A DNA stretch of 64,000 bases from Alcaligenes faecalis (GTDB lineage Bacteria > Pseudomonadota > Gammaproteobacteria > Burkholderiales > Burkholderiaceae_B). The stretch lies in NCBI RefSeq assembly GCF_009497775.1, contig NZ_CP031012.1, positions 3,437,235 to 3,501,234 of the forward strand, written 5' to 3'. Shown in pieces: positions 16,544 to 25,221 of this stretch (position 1 is its first letter; every line of letters begins with the position of its first letter). The notes beneath the pieces were generated by a model. That model was not told the origin of the DNA, searched no databases, and saw only the letters and a program-made list of their open reading frames with translations. A program made the translations under genes and the position numbers.

Positions 16544-18256
16544 ATGACTCGCCTTCCATTGAAATCGGACCCAACCAACCGCTACCGCGAGGCCGAACAA
16601 TTCCTGGCCGCACTGGACCCGGACTGGCAAGCACTGGTCGCCCATGTGGGCCCTTGCATCCATCAACCACGCCCCGAGCGCGACCCTTACGAGGCACTGA
16701 TCCGCTCTGTGGTGTATCAGCAATTGCACACCCGTGCGGCTGAACGCATCCTGCAACGCCTGATTGATCTCTATCCGCACGGCCATTGCCCAACACCGGA
16801 GGAGGTGCTGGCGACTCCGTACGACACCCTGCGCGCTTGCGGCTTGTCCGGTGCCAAGGCCAACAGCATTCTGGGTCTGGCTCAGGCGCGCCTGGATGGC
16901 ATCATTCCCGATCAGGCTACCGCTTTGCAAATGCAGGATGAAGAGCTGATCAAGCAACTGACCACGCTACGTGGCATAGGCCGCTGGACGGTGGAAATGA
17001 TGATGATGTACACGCTGGAGCATGAAGACATTTTGCCTGCGGACGACTTTGGAGTCCGTGAGGGCTATCGCAATTTGCGGCGCTTGGACAAAGCCCCCTC
17101 AGCCCGCGCCTTGCGTGAAATTGGCCAGGCCTGGGCACCGTATCGCAGCGTGGCCTCCTGGTACTTGTGGCGCATGCCTAAGCAAGCCGCAGCTCCGTAT
17201 CAACGCGAAGCCCAGCGCTGGCAAGCGATTGTGGACCGGGACCCGAACGCTGATGCCCACTTTGTCTATGCCGTGCCCAGCACAGGGATTTATGCGCGCC
17301 CCAGCGCGGCATCACGACGCCCTAATAAGGAGCATGTGCGTTACTTCGATACAGCCGAGCAAGCTGAGCAGGCTGGATTCAGAGCCAGCCGTCATCGTCA
17401 TGCAGACCGTCAGCAGCAGTCCGAGCAGCGTCACGATTTGATTGTGCAAGCCTGCCGCCTGATCGAAACCCAGAACCCCGCTCCCAAGCTGGAAGAGCTG
17501 GCCGAGTCGCTAGGCATGAGTCCCTATCACTTCCACCGTATTTTCAAAGCACAGACCGGGCTGACACCTCATGCCTATGCCAAGGCACATCGCAGCCAGC
17601 GTTTGCGGGATGAATTGGACAAGGCCGGGCAAAGCATTACTGATGCGATCTATGAGGCCGGCTACGGCACGCACAGCCAGTTCTACGACGAATCCCAAGC
17701 CATGTTAGGCATGCAGGCCAAAGCGTTTCGCAAACAGGGCCAGGGCAGCCGTATTCGTTTTGCGATTGCCCAATGCAGCCTGGGTGCGCTGCTGGTTGCC
17801 GAAAGCGAGCGTGGGATTTGTGCGATTTCCTTGGGCGATGATGCCAAGGTCTTGCTGGAGCAGTTGCAGGACCGCTTCAAGGCAGCCGAACTGATTGGTG
17901 CCGATCCGCAATTCAATCAACGGGTCGCCCAAGTAGTTGCGATGGTGGAGGAACCGGCTCTGGGCCTGGAGCTACCTTTGGACATTCAAGGCACCGCCTT
18001 TCAACAACGCGTCTGGGAATTCCTGCGCCATATCCCGGTAGGCCAGACCTTGAGCTATACCGAGATTGCCGAACGCCTGGGCATGCCCAAGGGCGCCCGT
18101 GCCGTGGCTCGAGCCTGCGCCACCAATACCTTGGCCATTGCCATCCCTTGCCATCGCGTCGTGCGACAAAGCGGGAATCTGGCAGGCTACCGCTGGGGAC
18201 TGGAGCGCAAGAAAACCTTGCTGGAGCGCGAACGCGCCCAGGAAACTCAGCGCTAG
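16544..18256 (+). CDS. AlkA-Ada fusion: 3-methyladenine glycosylase plus O6-alkylguanine methyltransferase, with a degenerate Ada zinc domain
   Basis: This 570-residue alkylation-repair protein has several domains. Residues 1-205 form a HhH-GPD glycosylase (LRGIGRWTVEMM hairpin near 141, catalytic Asp in PADDFGV near 166) lacking the usual AlkA N-terminal domain. Residues about 225-285 align with the Ada zinc domain (DPNADAHFVYAVPSTGIY). Its four cysteine ligands are replaced: GIYARPSA instead of GIYCRPSC, and FRASRHR where FRPCKRC is expected. An AraC-type helix-turn-helix follows (about 305-395), then the methyltransferase domain with the methyl-acceptor cysteine in IPCHRVV (Cys536). The protein should excise alkylated bases and repair O6-methylguanine. 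It should not accept phosphotriester methyl groups, so the classical Ada self-activation switch appears lost. The start at 16544 is chosen because a terminator lies upstream in the open frame; the ribosome-binding site is weak. Confidence 0.9.
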   Translation: MTRLPLKSDPTNRYREAEQFLAALDPDWQALVAHVGPCIHQPRPERDPYEALIRSVVYQQLHTRAAERILQRLIDLYPHGHCPTPEEVLATPYDTLRACGLSGAKANSILGLAQARLDGIIPDQATALQMQDEELIKQLTTLRGIGRWTVEMMMMYTLEHEDILPADDFGVREGYRNLRRLDKAPSARALREIGQAWAPYRSVASWYLWRMPKQAAAPYQREAQRWQAIVDRDPNADAHFVYAVPSTGIYARPSAASRRPNKEHVRYFDTAEQAEQAGFRASRHRHADRQQQSEQRHDLIVQACRLIETQNPAPKLEELAESLGMSPYHFHRIFKAQTGLTPHAYAKAHRSQRLRDELDKAGQSITDAIYEAGYGTHSQFYDESQAMLGMQAKAFRKQGQGSRIRFAIAQCSLGALLVAESERGICAISLGDDAKVLLEQLQDRFKAAELIGADPQFNQRVAQVVAMVEEPALGLELPLDIQGTAFQQRVWEFLRHIPVGQTLSYTEIAERLGMPKGARAVARACATNTLAIAIPCHRVVRQSGNLAGYRWGLERKKTLLERERAQETQR

Positions 18257-18268
18257 CAGACATAAGAA

Positions 18269-18289
18269 AACCCGGCCAATGGCCGGGTT
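18269..18289 (-). terminator. Bidirectional terminator between alkA-ada and the SlyB-like gene
   Basis: AACCCGGCC (18269-18277) pairs with GGCCGGGTT (18281-18289). On the minus strand it is followed by TTCTT, giving a fair terminator for the convergent lipoprotein gene. The plus-strand T tail is weak. Confidence 0.65.
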
Positions 18290-18317
18290 CTTCATGCGCA
18301 AAGCCCTGGGGCTTTGA

Positions 18318-18809
18318 TTACATAGGCACCACACGAGTTGGGCCGTTACCGCTAAGCATACGTACACGCTGACCAGCGGACAGAGGTACGTCGGCTTCCT
18401 GGGCCACCACACGGGTTTCGCCATTATCCAGCTGAACCGTGATTTCCAGACCCTGGGTCTTGCCCATGCGGTTTTCAACCGCATTACCAACCAGACCACC
18501 CAGAATCGCACCACCGATACTGGCCAGGATGCTACCGCGGCCACCACCAATGCTGCTGGCTGCCACACCACCCAAGGCAGCGCCACCCACAGTGCCCACG
18601 CCCGAGTTCTGATCTTCCTGAATAGTGACGGCGCGTACCGAAACAACGGTACCCAAACGCACGATTTGTTCGCGCTGAGCCTGACCGTAGCTGTACACCG
18701 AGCTGGATGCCGATTTATTGGCACAACCTGCCAGCAAAAACACGGGGGCTGCCAGACTCGCCACTACCAGCAGACGCACTTTGGGTCGATCGAAAAAAGA
18801 AACGTACAT
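18318..18809 (-). CDS. SlyB-like glycine-zipper outer-membrane lipoprotein
   Basis: This 163-residue protein has a signal peptide with the lipobox FLLAGC and a short linker. A glycine-zipper segment follows (VGTVGGAALGGVAASSIGGGRGSILASIGGAILGGLVGNAVE), then a C-terminal domain with a conserved LDNGETRVVAQE stretch. This matches the SlyB/Pcp family of outer-membrane lipoproteins involved in envelope integrity. Start at 18809 is supported by GGAG nine bases upstream. It is probably a single-gene unit. Confidence 0.85.
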   Translation of the reverse strand: MYVSFFDRPKVRLLVVASLAAPVFLLAGCANKSASSSVYSYGQAQREQIVRLGTVVSVRAVTIQEDQNSGVGTVGGAALGGVAASSIGGGRGSILASIGGAILGGLVGNAVENRMGKTQGLEITVQLDNGETRVVAQEADVPLSAGQRVRMLSGNGPTRVVPM

Positions 18810-18866
18810 ACGGTTTACTCCAAAAAACGTAGCTGGCCGAATCATAAAAAAATGTCGAGCGCGCTC

Positions 18867-19808
18867 TTACAGACTGCGCTCAATATCATAGTGCTGTTTT
18901 AGTATGGCCGAGATATCTGACCGTTTAAATTCATGATTTTGCGGGCCATCCGCCTGAATTTTAATACTGCCCATCAAGTTACCCAAGCAGCAAGCCTCCT
19001 GCCAGCTCCAGCCTTTTGTAAGACCATATAACAGGCCTGCGCGATGCGCATCGCCGCAGCCGGTAGGATCCACCACATTTTCCACGGGCACAGGGCCAAT
19101 TTCGTAGGTCTGACCGTTGTGGTAAAGCGTGCTGCCATGCTCTCCACGCGTCACGACAGCGGCTTGCAGGCCCTGGGCGATCTCGGCCATGCTCTTGGAA
19201 GTGCGCTGTTCAATAATTTCGGCTTCGTATTCGTTAGCCGTAAGAACTTGACACAGTTCCAGCATCTCCAGCAGGTCCTCGCCAGCGAACAAGGGCATGG
19301 CCTGGCCCAGGTCGAAAATGAAGGGCGTGCCTTGTGCGTGCAGGCGACGGGCATGGGCAAACATGCCGTCTTTGGAGTCCGGAGCCACAATGCCCCATGC
19401 CGCTTCCTGACCCGACAGATCGATCTGGGCGGAATTGATCATGGCGCCTGGGTGGAAAGAGGTGATCTGGCTGGCGGCCAGGTCTGTGGTGATGAAGCAC
19501 TGAGGGGTGAACATCTCGGGCATGACACGCACCATGCTGGTATCAATACCCAGGTTCTGCAGGCGCTGCACATAATCCACACCGTCGCTACCAACCGCAC
19601 CCACAGGTACAGGCTGGCCACCCAGCATGTTCAGCGTGTAGGAGATATTGCCGGCGCAACCGCCCCACTCTTTACGCAAGCTGGGCACAAAGAAAGACAC
19701 GCTCAGGGTTTTGATGCTGTCGGGCAAGATGTGATCTTTGAAGTACCCTTCGAAAACCGCGATCGTATCAAACGCGATCGAACCACATACCAGCACTCGC
19801 TCGGTCAT
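18867..19808 (-). CDS. PfkB-family sugar/nucleoside kinase (adenosine-kinase-like)
   Basis: This 313-residue cytoplasmic kinase has the ribokinase fold. It begins with CGSIAFDTIAVFEG and contains GGCAGNISYTLNMLG (substrate lid region), the phosphate-binding VGAVGSDG, and the C-terminal signature DPTGCGDAHRAG with the catalytic Asp. It belongs to the adenosine/ribokinase branch, but the substrate is not evident. The gene lies eight bases after the zinc-ribbon gene and ends the accB-accC-prmA cluster, a neighbourhood I associate with related Alcaligenaceae. Confidence 0.87.
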   Translation of the reverse strand: MTERVLVCGSIAFDTIAVFEGYFKDHILPDSIKTLSVSFFVPSLRKEWGGCAGNISYTLNMLGGQPVPVGAVGSDGVDYVQRLQNLGIDTSMVRVMPEMFTPQCFITTDLAASQITSFHPGAMINSAQIDLSGQEAAWGIVAPDSKDGMFAHARRLHAQGTPFIFDLGQAMPLFAGEDLLEMLELCQVLTANEYEAEIIEQRTSKSMAEIAQGLQAAVVTRGEHGSTLYHNGQTYEIGPVPVENVVDPTGCGDAHRAGLLYGLTKGWSWQEACCLGNLMGSIKIQADGPQNHEFKRSDISAILKQHYDIERSL

Positions 19809-19816
19809 AAATTACC

Positions 19817-21085
19817 TTATGGAAAAAAAGGGCTAATCTGGTAGCCATTAACTTGGAGCTGCCCAGTATTCAACGGCAGGCGCACCATGATTTCACTGCG
19901 CGCTGCAAAAGCAGGCTCACGTCGCTCGGAAGCCAGGTACTGATCGGGCGTAATATTGCGCCGGGCGATCAAGGCTCCGGAAAAATCTTTCAAATCCAGG
20001 ACCAGCGTAGGCCACTCCTGGGGCCGCTCAAACTCGTTGCGCAGCGTAAAGCCCAAGGTAGACTGTCCGGGCTGATTCGGTGCTTTATGCAGGGCCGAAG
20101 CCTGCACGCGAATCTGGTCCAGACGGCGCTCGTAGGGAACCTTGCACGACAAGGTCTGGCACGTGCTCTCGAACACGGGACGCAGCATGGGGATCTGGCT
20201 GACAATCTGCACGCGATACACGTACATCAACTGCAGGACGAACAGGACCGCCCCCAGGACGCACAAGCTGGTCCAGATCAGCGAACCCACGCGCTGGCCA
20301 AAGCTGGCCTCACCCTCGTAACGCGTTTCGCGTTGCAAGGCGGGGTTGGGATCAATGACCCAGTCCTGCTGGAAATGCTCGCCATCATTGTCATGAGTGC
20401 CATCAGCCTGACGCGAGGGGTAAGAAGCGCGCAAGGCACTGGCACGGTCTCCCACACTGAACTCAGGCTCGGCAGCCGACCAGGAAGCCTGACCAATATG
20501 GTGATCCCCATCCGGCTCAGCAGCAGGACCGGCCGATACAAAAAAAGAGGTGTCCTGATCATCCTGCGGCAAAGGCTCGTGTCGGGAGCGGGCGCGGATG
20601 ACAGACGGTTCTGGAGACCGGATAGAAGGTTCTGTCGACTCAACCGATGGCTCTGCCGACCGGACAAAGGGCTCTGCGCTTACGACAGAAGGCTCTGCCG
20701 GTGTGACAGGCGCTTGCGTCAGGATGGAGTCGGGGAATTTGCGTACCTGCAAGGATTCGTGGGCCGTACCTTCATCACGCGGCGGGGCGTGACGGGAATG
20801 CTCCACAAATCGTGGCCCTGGAATGGGCGCTTGCAGGTCCACCGTCTGCACCTGTTCCTGCCGTGGCGAAACAGGTGGCTCGGGTGTCAGGCGCGGTTCG
20901 GTCTGAACCGGCGCGGCGGGAGAGTGATAGGAAGGCTCAGGGGCTTGCTCATCAATGACTTCTTCAAAGCCATCGAAGATATGCGCACATTGAATGCAGC
21001 GTATATAGCCCCGGCGGCGTTGCAGCGTTTCCACACTGGCTGCAAACGATGTCCCGCAACGGGGGCAGCGAGTCTTTAGCTCCAT
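19817..21085 (-). CDS. Zinc-ribbon (MJ0042-type) DUF3426 membrane protein
   Basis: This 422-residue protein begins with a zinc ribbon CPRCGTSFAASVETLQ...CIQC (four cysteines). A long low-complexity acidic/proline segment includes tandem AEPSV/TEPSI/SPEPSV-like units (about residues 125-170). A single transmembrane helix lies near residue 278 (TSLCVLGAVLFVLQLMYVY), followed by a C-terminal DUF3426 beta domain ending in VNGYQISPFFP. Function is unknown. AAGGTGA lies seven bases before the start. It sits between prmA and the PfkB kinase gene. Confidence 0.82.
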   Translation of the reverse strand: MELKTRCPRCGTSFAASVETLQRRRGYIRCIQCAHIFDGFEEVIDEQAPEPSYHSPAAPVQTEPRLTPEPPVSPRQEQVQTVDLQAPIPGPRFVEHSRHAPPRDEGTAHESLQVRKFPDSILTQAPVTPAEPSVVSAEPFVRSAEPSVESTEPSIRSPEPSVIRARSRHEPLPQDDQDTSFFVSAGPAAEPDGDHHIGQASWSAAEPEFSVGDRASALRASYPSRQADGTHDNDGEHFQQDWVIDPNPALQRETRYEGEASFGQRVGSLIWTSLCVLGAVLFVLQLMYVYRVQIVSQIPMLRPVFESTCQTLSCKVPYERRLDQIRVQASALHKAPNQPGQSTLGFTLRNEFERPQEWPTLVLDLKDFSGALIARRNITPDQYLASERREPAFAARSEIMVRLPLNTGQLQVNGYQISPFFP

Positions 21086-21109
21086 GAACTCACCTTAAGT
21101 TCTGCCGTC

Positions 21110-22030
21110 TTATAACGGGCGTTGACCAGCCAAACACACCCAGCCATCGCGCTCCTGCCAGACCGACATGGGCAGATAGGAGGAGTAAACCTCGATCATT
21201 TCCTCGGCCTGCCAATCGTAAATGCCGGACAGGATCAGATGTCCGCCCGGTTTGACGCGGTTGGCCAGCATGGGAGCCAGCATACGCAGGGGATTGGCCA
21301 GAATATTGGCAACCACCAGATCGGTTTGCCCGGCGGGCATGGCATCGGGCAGCAAGCCTTCAACCTCGACCTGATTGACTTGCGCATTGTAGCGCGTGGC
21401 AATCACGGCCTGCTCGTCAATGTCCACACCAACAGTATGGCCAGCGCCCAGCTTGCGGGCCGCAATCGCCAGAATGCCGGAGCCGCAACCGTAGTCCAGC
21501 ACGGTCTGACCGGCTTGCACATGGTGGGCCAACCAATCCAGACACAAGTGCGTCGTGGGGTGGCTGCCGGTACCAAAGGCCAGACCGGGGTCCAGCTCAA
21601 TGCGAACCAGGCCGTCATCACCCTCTTGGGCAACCGGCAAGTCCTCGTCGTCCTTGTGCCAGCTGGGCACAATCAGGATACGATCGCCCACCGGAATGGG
21701 ACCGAACTGCGACTGCGTCAAACGAACCCAATCCTCGTCGGGCACGTCGCGCACGCTCCACTGAGCCTTCGCAGGATCCAGCACACCGGCGTCAAAAAGC
21801 GGTTGCAGCAACTCTTCAGGCTCCAGCTCCTCGGGCAGCAATGCAACAACCCGATTGCGGTCCCAGGCAAGCACATCCGGTTCGATACCTGGTTCGCCAA
21901 ACAGGGGCTTTTCCTGATCGGTATCACCGTCAGCATCTTCCACCGACACCGACAGGGCGCCCGCTTCAAGCAAGGCATCGGACAAGCGCTCGGCCTCGTG
22001 TTCCTGGCAGCTCAGTAAGAGTTCACGCAT
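21110..22030 (-). CDS. prmA: Ribosomal protein L11 methyltransferase
   Basis: This 306-residue S-adenosylmethionine-dependent enzyme trimethylates residues of ribosomal protein L11. The N-terminal substrate-recognition domain (DEDWVRLTQSQFGPIPVGDRILIVPSW) is followed by a Rossmann methyltransferase domain with LDPGLAFGTGSHPTTHLCL, VLDYGCGSGILAIAA and VVANILANPL, which are diagnostic for PrmA. It is downstream of accC and separated from it by two hairpins, so part of its expression may come from read-through. Confidence 0.96.
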   Translation of the reverse strand: MRELLLSCQEHEAERLSDALLEAGALSVSVEDADGDTDQEKPLFGEPGIEPDVLAWDRNRVVALLPEELEPEELLQPLFDAGVLDPAKAQWSVRDVPDEDWVRLTQSQFGPIPVGDRILIVPSWHKDDEDLPVAQEGDDGLVRIELDPGLAFGTGSHPTTHLCLDWLAHHVQAGQTVLDYGCGSGILAIAARKLGAGHTVGVDIDEQAVIATRYNAQVNQVEVEGLLPDAMPAGQTDLVVANILANPLRMLAPMLANRVKPGGHLILSGIYDWQAEEMIEVYSSYLPMSVWQERDGWVCLAGQRPL

Positions 22031-22048
22031 ACATAGTTTCCATAAAGC

Positions 22049-22114
22049 AAAACAGGGGGCTCGCCCCTGTTTTACATAATCATCATTCTTATCAGGTCAG
22101 GCCTGTGGCCTGAC
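22049..22114 (-). terminator. Two hairpins between accC and prmA
   Basis: Reading from accC, the first hairpin is GTCAGGCC/GGCCTGAC (22107-22114 with 22096-22103) and has no T tail. The second is AAAACAGGGG (22049-22058) with CCCCTGTTTT (22064-22073), followed by TTTTGCTTT. The second could act as a partial terminator setting the ratio of acc to prmA transcripts. Confidence 0.55.
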
Positions 22115-22126
22115 CCGTTGCTGCCC

Positions 22127-23476
22127 TTACTTGCTACGTTGGGCCAGCTTTTGTTCCAGGTAGTGAATGCTGGTGCCGCCTGCCTTGAAGCTGGCGTCCT
22201 GCATCAATTCCCGGTGCAGATCCACGTTCGTCTTGATCCCTTCCACCACCATTTCGGACAAGGCAATGTCCATACGGGCAATGGCTTGCTCGCGCGTCTT
22301 ACCGTAGGTAATCAGCTTGGCAATCATGGAATCGTAGTACGGAGGCACGGTGTAGCCGGTAAAGACATGCGAGTCGATACGCACGCCAGGGCCGCCGGGG
22401 GTGTGCCACTTGCTGACCAGGCCTGGGCTTGGTACGAAAGTGAACGGGTCTTCCGCGTTGATACGGCACTCGATCGAGTGGCCTTCAAATTCAATGTCAC
22501 GCTGGCGCAGCACGAATTTCTCGCCTGCGGCCACTTTGATCTGCTCTTGAACCAGATCAATGCCGGTGATCATTTCAGTGATGGTGTGCTCGACCTGAAT
22601 ACGGGTGTTCATCTCGATAAAGAAGAACTCGCCGTTTTCGTACAGGAACTCGAAGGTACCTGCACCGCGGTAACGCATCTTGCGGCAGGCATCAGCACAA
22701 CGCTCGCCAATACGTTCGATCAGGCGGCGGGCAATACCGGGAGCCGGTGCTTCTTCAATCACTTTCTGGTGACGACGCTGCATGGAGCAATCGCGCTCGC
22801 CCAGCCAGATCGCATTGCGTTCACCATCAGCCAATACCTGAATTTCGATATGGCGTGGATTCTCGAGGTACTTTTCCATGTACACCTCGGGATTGTTGAA
22901 CGCAGCGGCGGCTTCGGTTTTGGTCGTGGCAACCGCTGTCAGCAAGGCTGCTTCGGTGTAGACCACGCGCATGCCACGGCCACCACCACCGCCAGAGGCT
23001 TTGATGATGACTGGGTAGCCGACTTCACGTCCGATGCGAATGATTTCAGCCGGGTCATCCGGCAAGGCGCCGTCCGAACCGGGAACCACAGGCACACCGG
23101 CCTCGATCATGGCTTTTTTGGCCATGACCTTATCGCCCATCGTACGGATGCTCTCGGGACGTGGACCGATAAAGACAAAACCGCTCTTTTCGACACGATC
23201 AGCGAAGTCCGCGTTTTCAGCCATAAAGCCGTAGCCAGGGTGAATGGCTTCCGCATCGGTGACTTCTGCTGCCGAGATAATGGCAGGCATGCTCAGGTAG
23301 CTGTCACGAGCCTGGGCGGGGCCAATACACACGGCCTCGTCAGCCAGACGCACGTACTTGGCACCACGATCAGCTTCAGAATAAACGACGACTGTCTTGA
23401 TACCCATCTCGCGACAAGCGCGCTGGATACGCAAGGCAATTTCGCCCCGATTGGCGATTAGGATTTTTTCAAACAT
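22127..23476 (-). CDS. accC: Acetyl-CoA carboxylase, biotin carboxylase subunit
   Basis: This 449-residue ATP-grasp enzyme carboxylates the biotin carried on AccB in the first step of fatty-acid synthesis. It begins [21 protein letters not shown] and contains the glycine-rich ATP loop [32 protein letters not shown] and the [16 protein letters not shown] motif, all characteristic of AccC. The start at 23476 is four bases after the accB stop, so the genes are co-transcribed. Confidence 0.97.
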   Translation of the reverse strand: MFEKILIANRGEIALRIQRACREMGIKTVVVYSEADRGAKYVRLADEAVCIGPAQARDSYLSMPAIISAAEVTDAEAIHPGYGFMAENADFADRVEKSGFVFIGPRPESIRTMGDKVMAKKAMIEAGVPVVPGSDGALPDDPAEIIRIGREVGYPVIIKASGGGGGRGMRVVYTEAALLTAVATTKTEAAAAFNNPEVYMEKYLENPRHIEIQVLADGERNAIWLGERDCSMQRRHQKVIEEAPAPGIARRLIERIGERCADACRKMRYRGAGTFEFLYENGEFFFIEMNTRIQVEHTITEMITGIDLVQEQIKVAAGEKFVLRQRDIEFEGHSIECRINAEDPFTFVPSPGLVSKWHTPGGPGVRIDSHVFTGYTVPPYYDSMIAKLITYGKTREQAIARMDIALSEMVVEGIKTNVDLHRELMQDASFKAGGTSIHYLEQKLAQRSK

Positions 23477-23480
23477 ATCA

Positions 23481-23933
23481 TCAACCGATGACGAACAGAG
23501 TCTGACCGTATTCCACCGGTCCGCCGTTTTCAACCAGAATTTCTTTGATCACGCCGGACTTGTCGGCTTCGATCTCGTTGAGCAGCTTCATGGCTTCGAT
23601 AATGCACAGGGGCTCGCCTTCCTTGACCGTTTGGCCCACTTCCACAAAAGGAGAAGCGCCTGGGCTAGGAGCACGGTAGAAGGTGCCAACCATAGGAGCC
23701 TTGACGGCGTGGCCCTCGGGAACGGCAGGTGCAGCGGGAGCGGCGGCAGGAGCACCGGCAGCGGGGGCTACCACCTGGGCTACAGGAGCCTCGGGAGCAT
23801 AGACCACGGGAGCTGCCGAGCTTTGCGAAAATTTCACAATGCGAACCTTGTCATCACCTTCGGTGATTTCCAGTTCGGCAATGCCAGACTCGGCTACCAG
23901 ATCGATCAGGGTTTTGAGTTTTCTAAGATCCAT
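23481..23933 (-). CDS. accB: Acetyl-CoA carboxylase, biotin carboxyl carrier protein
   Basis: The product has 150 residues. It begins [23 protein letters not shown], has an Ala/Pro-rich flexible linker (about residues 38-75) and a C-terminal biotinyl domain with the [12 protein letters not shown] motif, whose lysine is biotinylated. It carries the carboxyl group between AccC and the carboxyltransferase. The start is taken from the family consensus; an in-frame GTG ten codons upstream is unlikely. It lies 86 bases downstream of aroQ. Confidence 0.97.
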   Translation of the reverse strand: MDLRKLKTLIDLVAESGIAELEITEGDDKVRIVKFSQSSAAPVVYAPEAPVAQVVAPAAGAPAAAPAAPAVPEGHAVKAPMVGTFYRAPSPGASPFVEVGQTVKEGEPLCIIEAMKLLNEIEADKSGVIKEILVENGGPVEYGQTLFVIG

Positions 23934-24019
23934 GCGTACTTCCCGCAACGCCGCACTAGCCACTGACTGGGTCAGGACGGCATTAAAAAAATATTGGTCA
24001 AAAAAACGAAACGAACCGC

Positions 24020-24454
24020 CTAACTATTCAAAGCAAACCGCAGGGCGGCTTCATAACCGTAGGCCCCCAAACCAACAATGACACCGCTAGCGATGTCAGA
24101 GAGATAGGAGTGGTGACGGAACGGCTCACGACGGTGAACATTGGACAGATGAACTTCAATAAACGCAATACCGACACCGGCAAGCGCATCCCGTATCGCC
24201 ACGCTGGTATGGGTATAGGCCCCAGCATTGATCAGGATGAAATCGACGCCCTCGGTACGGGCTTGATGAATTCGATCGACGAGCCCGCCTTCGTGATTAC
24301 TTTGAAAAAAATGACACTGCGCGCCATGCTGGTCGGCCAGCACCTGTAAACCACTGTTGATATCGTCGAGAGTCTGATGTCCGTAGACATCGGGTTCTCG
24401 GGTACCCAGCAGGTTGAGGTTGGGCCCGTTAAGGACCAGGACATGTTTCGCCAT
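24020..24454 (-). CDS. aroQ: 3-Dehydroquinate dehydratase, type II
   Basis: This 144-residue cytoplasmic enzyme of the shikimate pathway converts 3-dehydroquinate to 3-dehydroshikimate. Diagnostic segments are [20 protein letters not shown] with the catalytic tyrosine, [32 protein letters not shown] and [20 protein letters not shown]. The genes aroQ, accB and accC follow each other on the minus strand, a common betaproteobacterial order. About 160 bases upstream show no other feature. Confidence 0.97.
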   Translation of the reverse strand: MAKHVLVLNGPNLNLLGTREPDVYGHQTLDDINSGLQVLADQHGAQCHFFQSNHEGGLVDRIHQARTEGVDFILINAGAYTHTSVAIRDALAGVGIAFIEVHLSNVHRREPFRHHSYLSDIASGVIVGLGAYGYEAALRFALNS

Positions 24455-24615
24455 AGCGGATTTTTCGTCAAGACAGACCGCCTTTTTACGCTAAATAACG
24501 TCATTTGTCCATAAACCTGCTTGGCTTACAAACAGTTAGCATTGGTCCCATCCCGTTTTAAACAGGGGTGTCTCAGACCTGCAATTTGACGAAATTAAGC
24601 GAAAAAGTCGGCCAG

Positions 24616-25113
24616 TTAGCGTTGAGCTTTAATAACTTCGTCCAACTTTTCGGGATCTATCTGGCCCAAAATGCGCTCGCTGACCCGGCCATTGCTTCCA
24701 AACACCACGGTAAAGGGCAATCCACCCTTTTTATTACCCACGCTGCGCATTTGTTTCAGGCCACCCGAACCGGCCAGCAAAATGTCGTAACTGACCGGCA
24801 CGCGTTCCAGAAACTCTTTCACGTTATCCAGCGAGTCCACCGCGATGCCCACAAAGTTCACGTCGGGGTAGCGTTTGTGCAGTTCCTGCAGGTCCGGCAT
24901 TTCCTTGACGCAGGGTGCGCACCAGGTCGCCCAGAAGTTGACCACCAGGGGCTTGCCTATATAAGTAGAGAGCGCGCGATCTTCGCCCTGAAGATCCTTG
25001 AAGCTTTGCGCCAGGAAAGGGTCTGAAGGCAGCAAACTGGCCCAAGGGGCGGGATGCAGGGCCAAAAGACTTGCACACACTAGCGATTTCTGCAGAAAAA
25101 GACGCCTACGCAT
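24616..25113 (-). CDS. TlpA/ResA-like thiol:disulfide oxidoreductase
   Basis: This 165-residue exported thioredoxin-fold protein has an N-terminal signal sequence (RRRLFLQKSLVCASLLAL). The redox motif WATWCAPC carries Cys65 and Cys68 and is followed by VKEMPDLQELHKRY and a cis-proline region GLPFTVVF. Family members reduce or shuffle disulfides in the periplasm, for example during cytochrome c maturation. The specific partner is unknown. It is divergent from mpl and is the first gene of the minus-strand aroQ-side cluster. Confidence 0.9.
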   Translation of the reverse strand: MRRRLFLQKSLVCASLLALHPAPWASLLPSDPFLAQSFKDLQGEDRALSTYIGKPLVVNFWATWCAPCVKEMPDLQELHKRYPDVNFVGIAVDSLDNVKEFLERVPVSYDILLAGSGGLKQMRSVGNKKGGLPFTVVFGSNGRVSERILGQIDPEKLDEVIKAQR

Positions 25114-25221
25114 ACCGGCTCACACCTGAAAAAATATCATCTGGGGATGATAGCACCGGCCCTCACCAAAGCTCACGCATCAGATCAAACAGTCGTCTAG
25201 AATACAGGCCGGAGGATTGTC

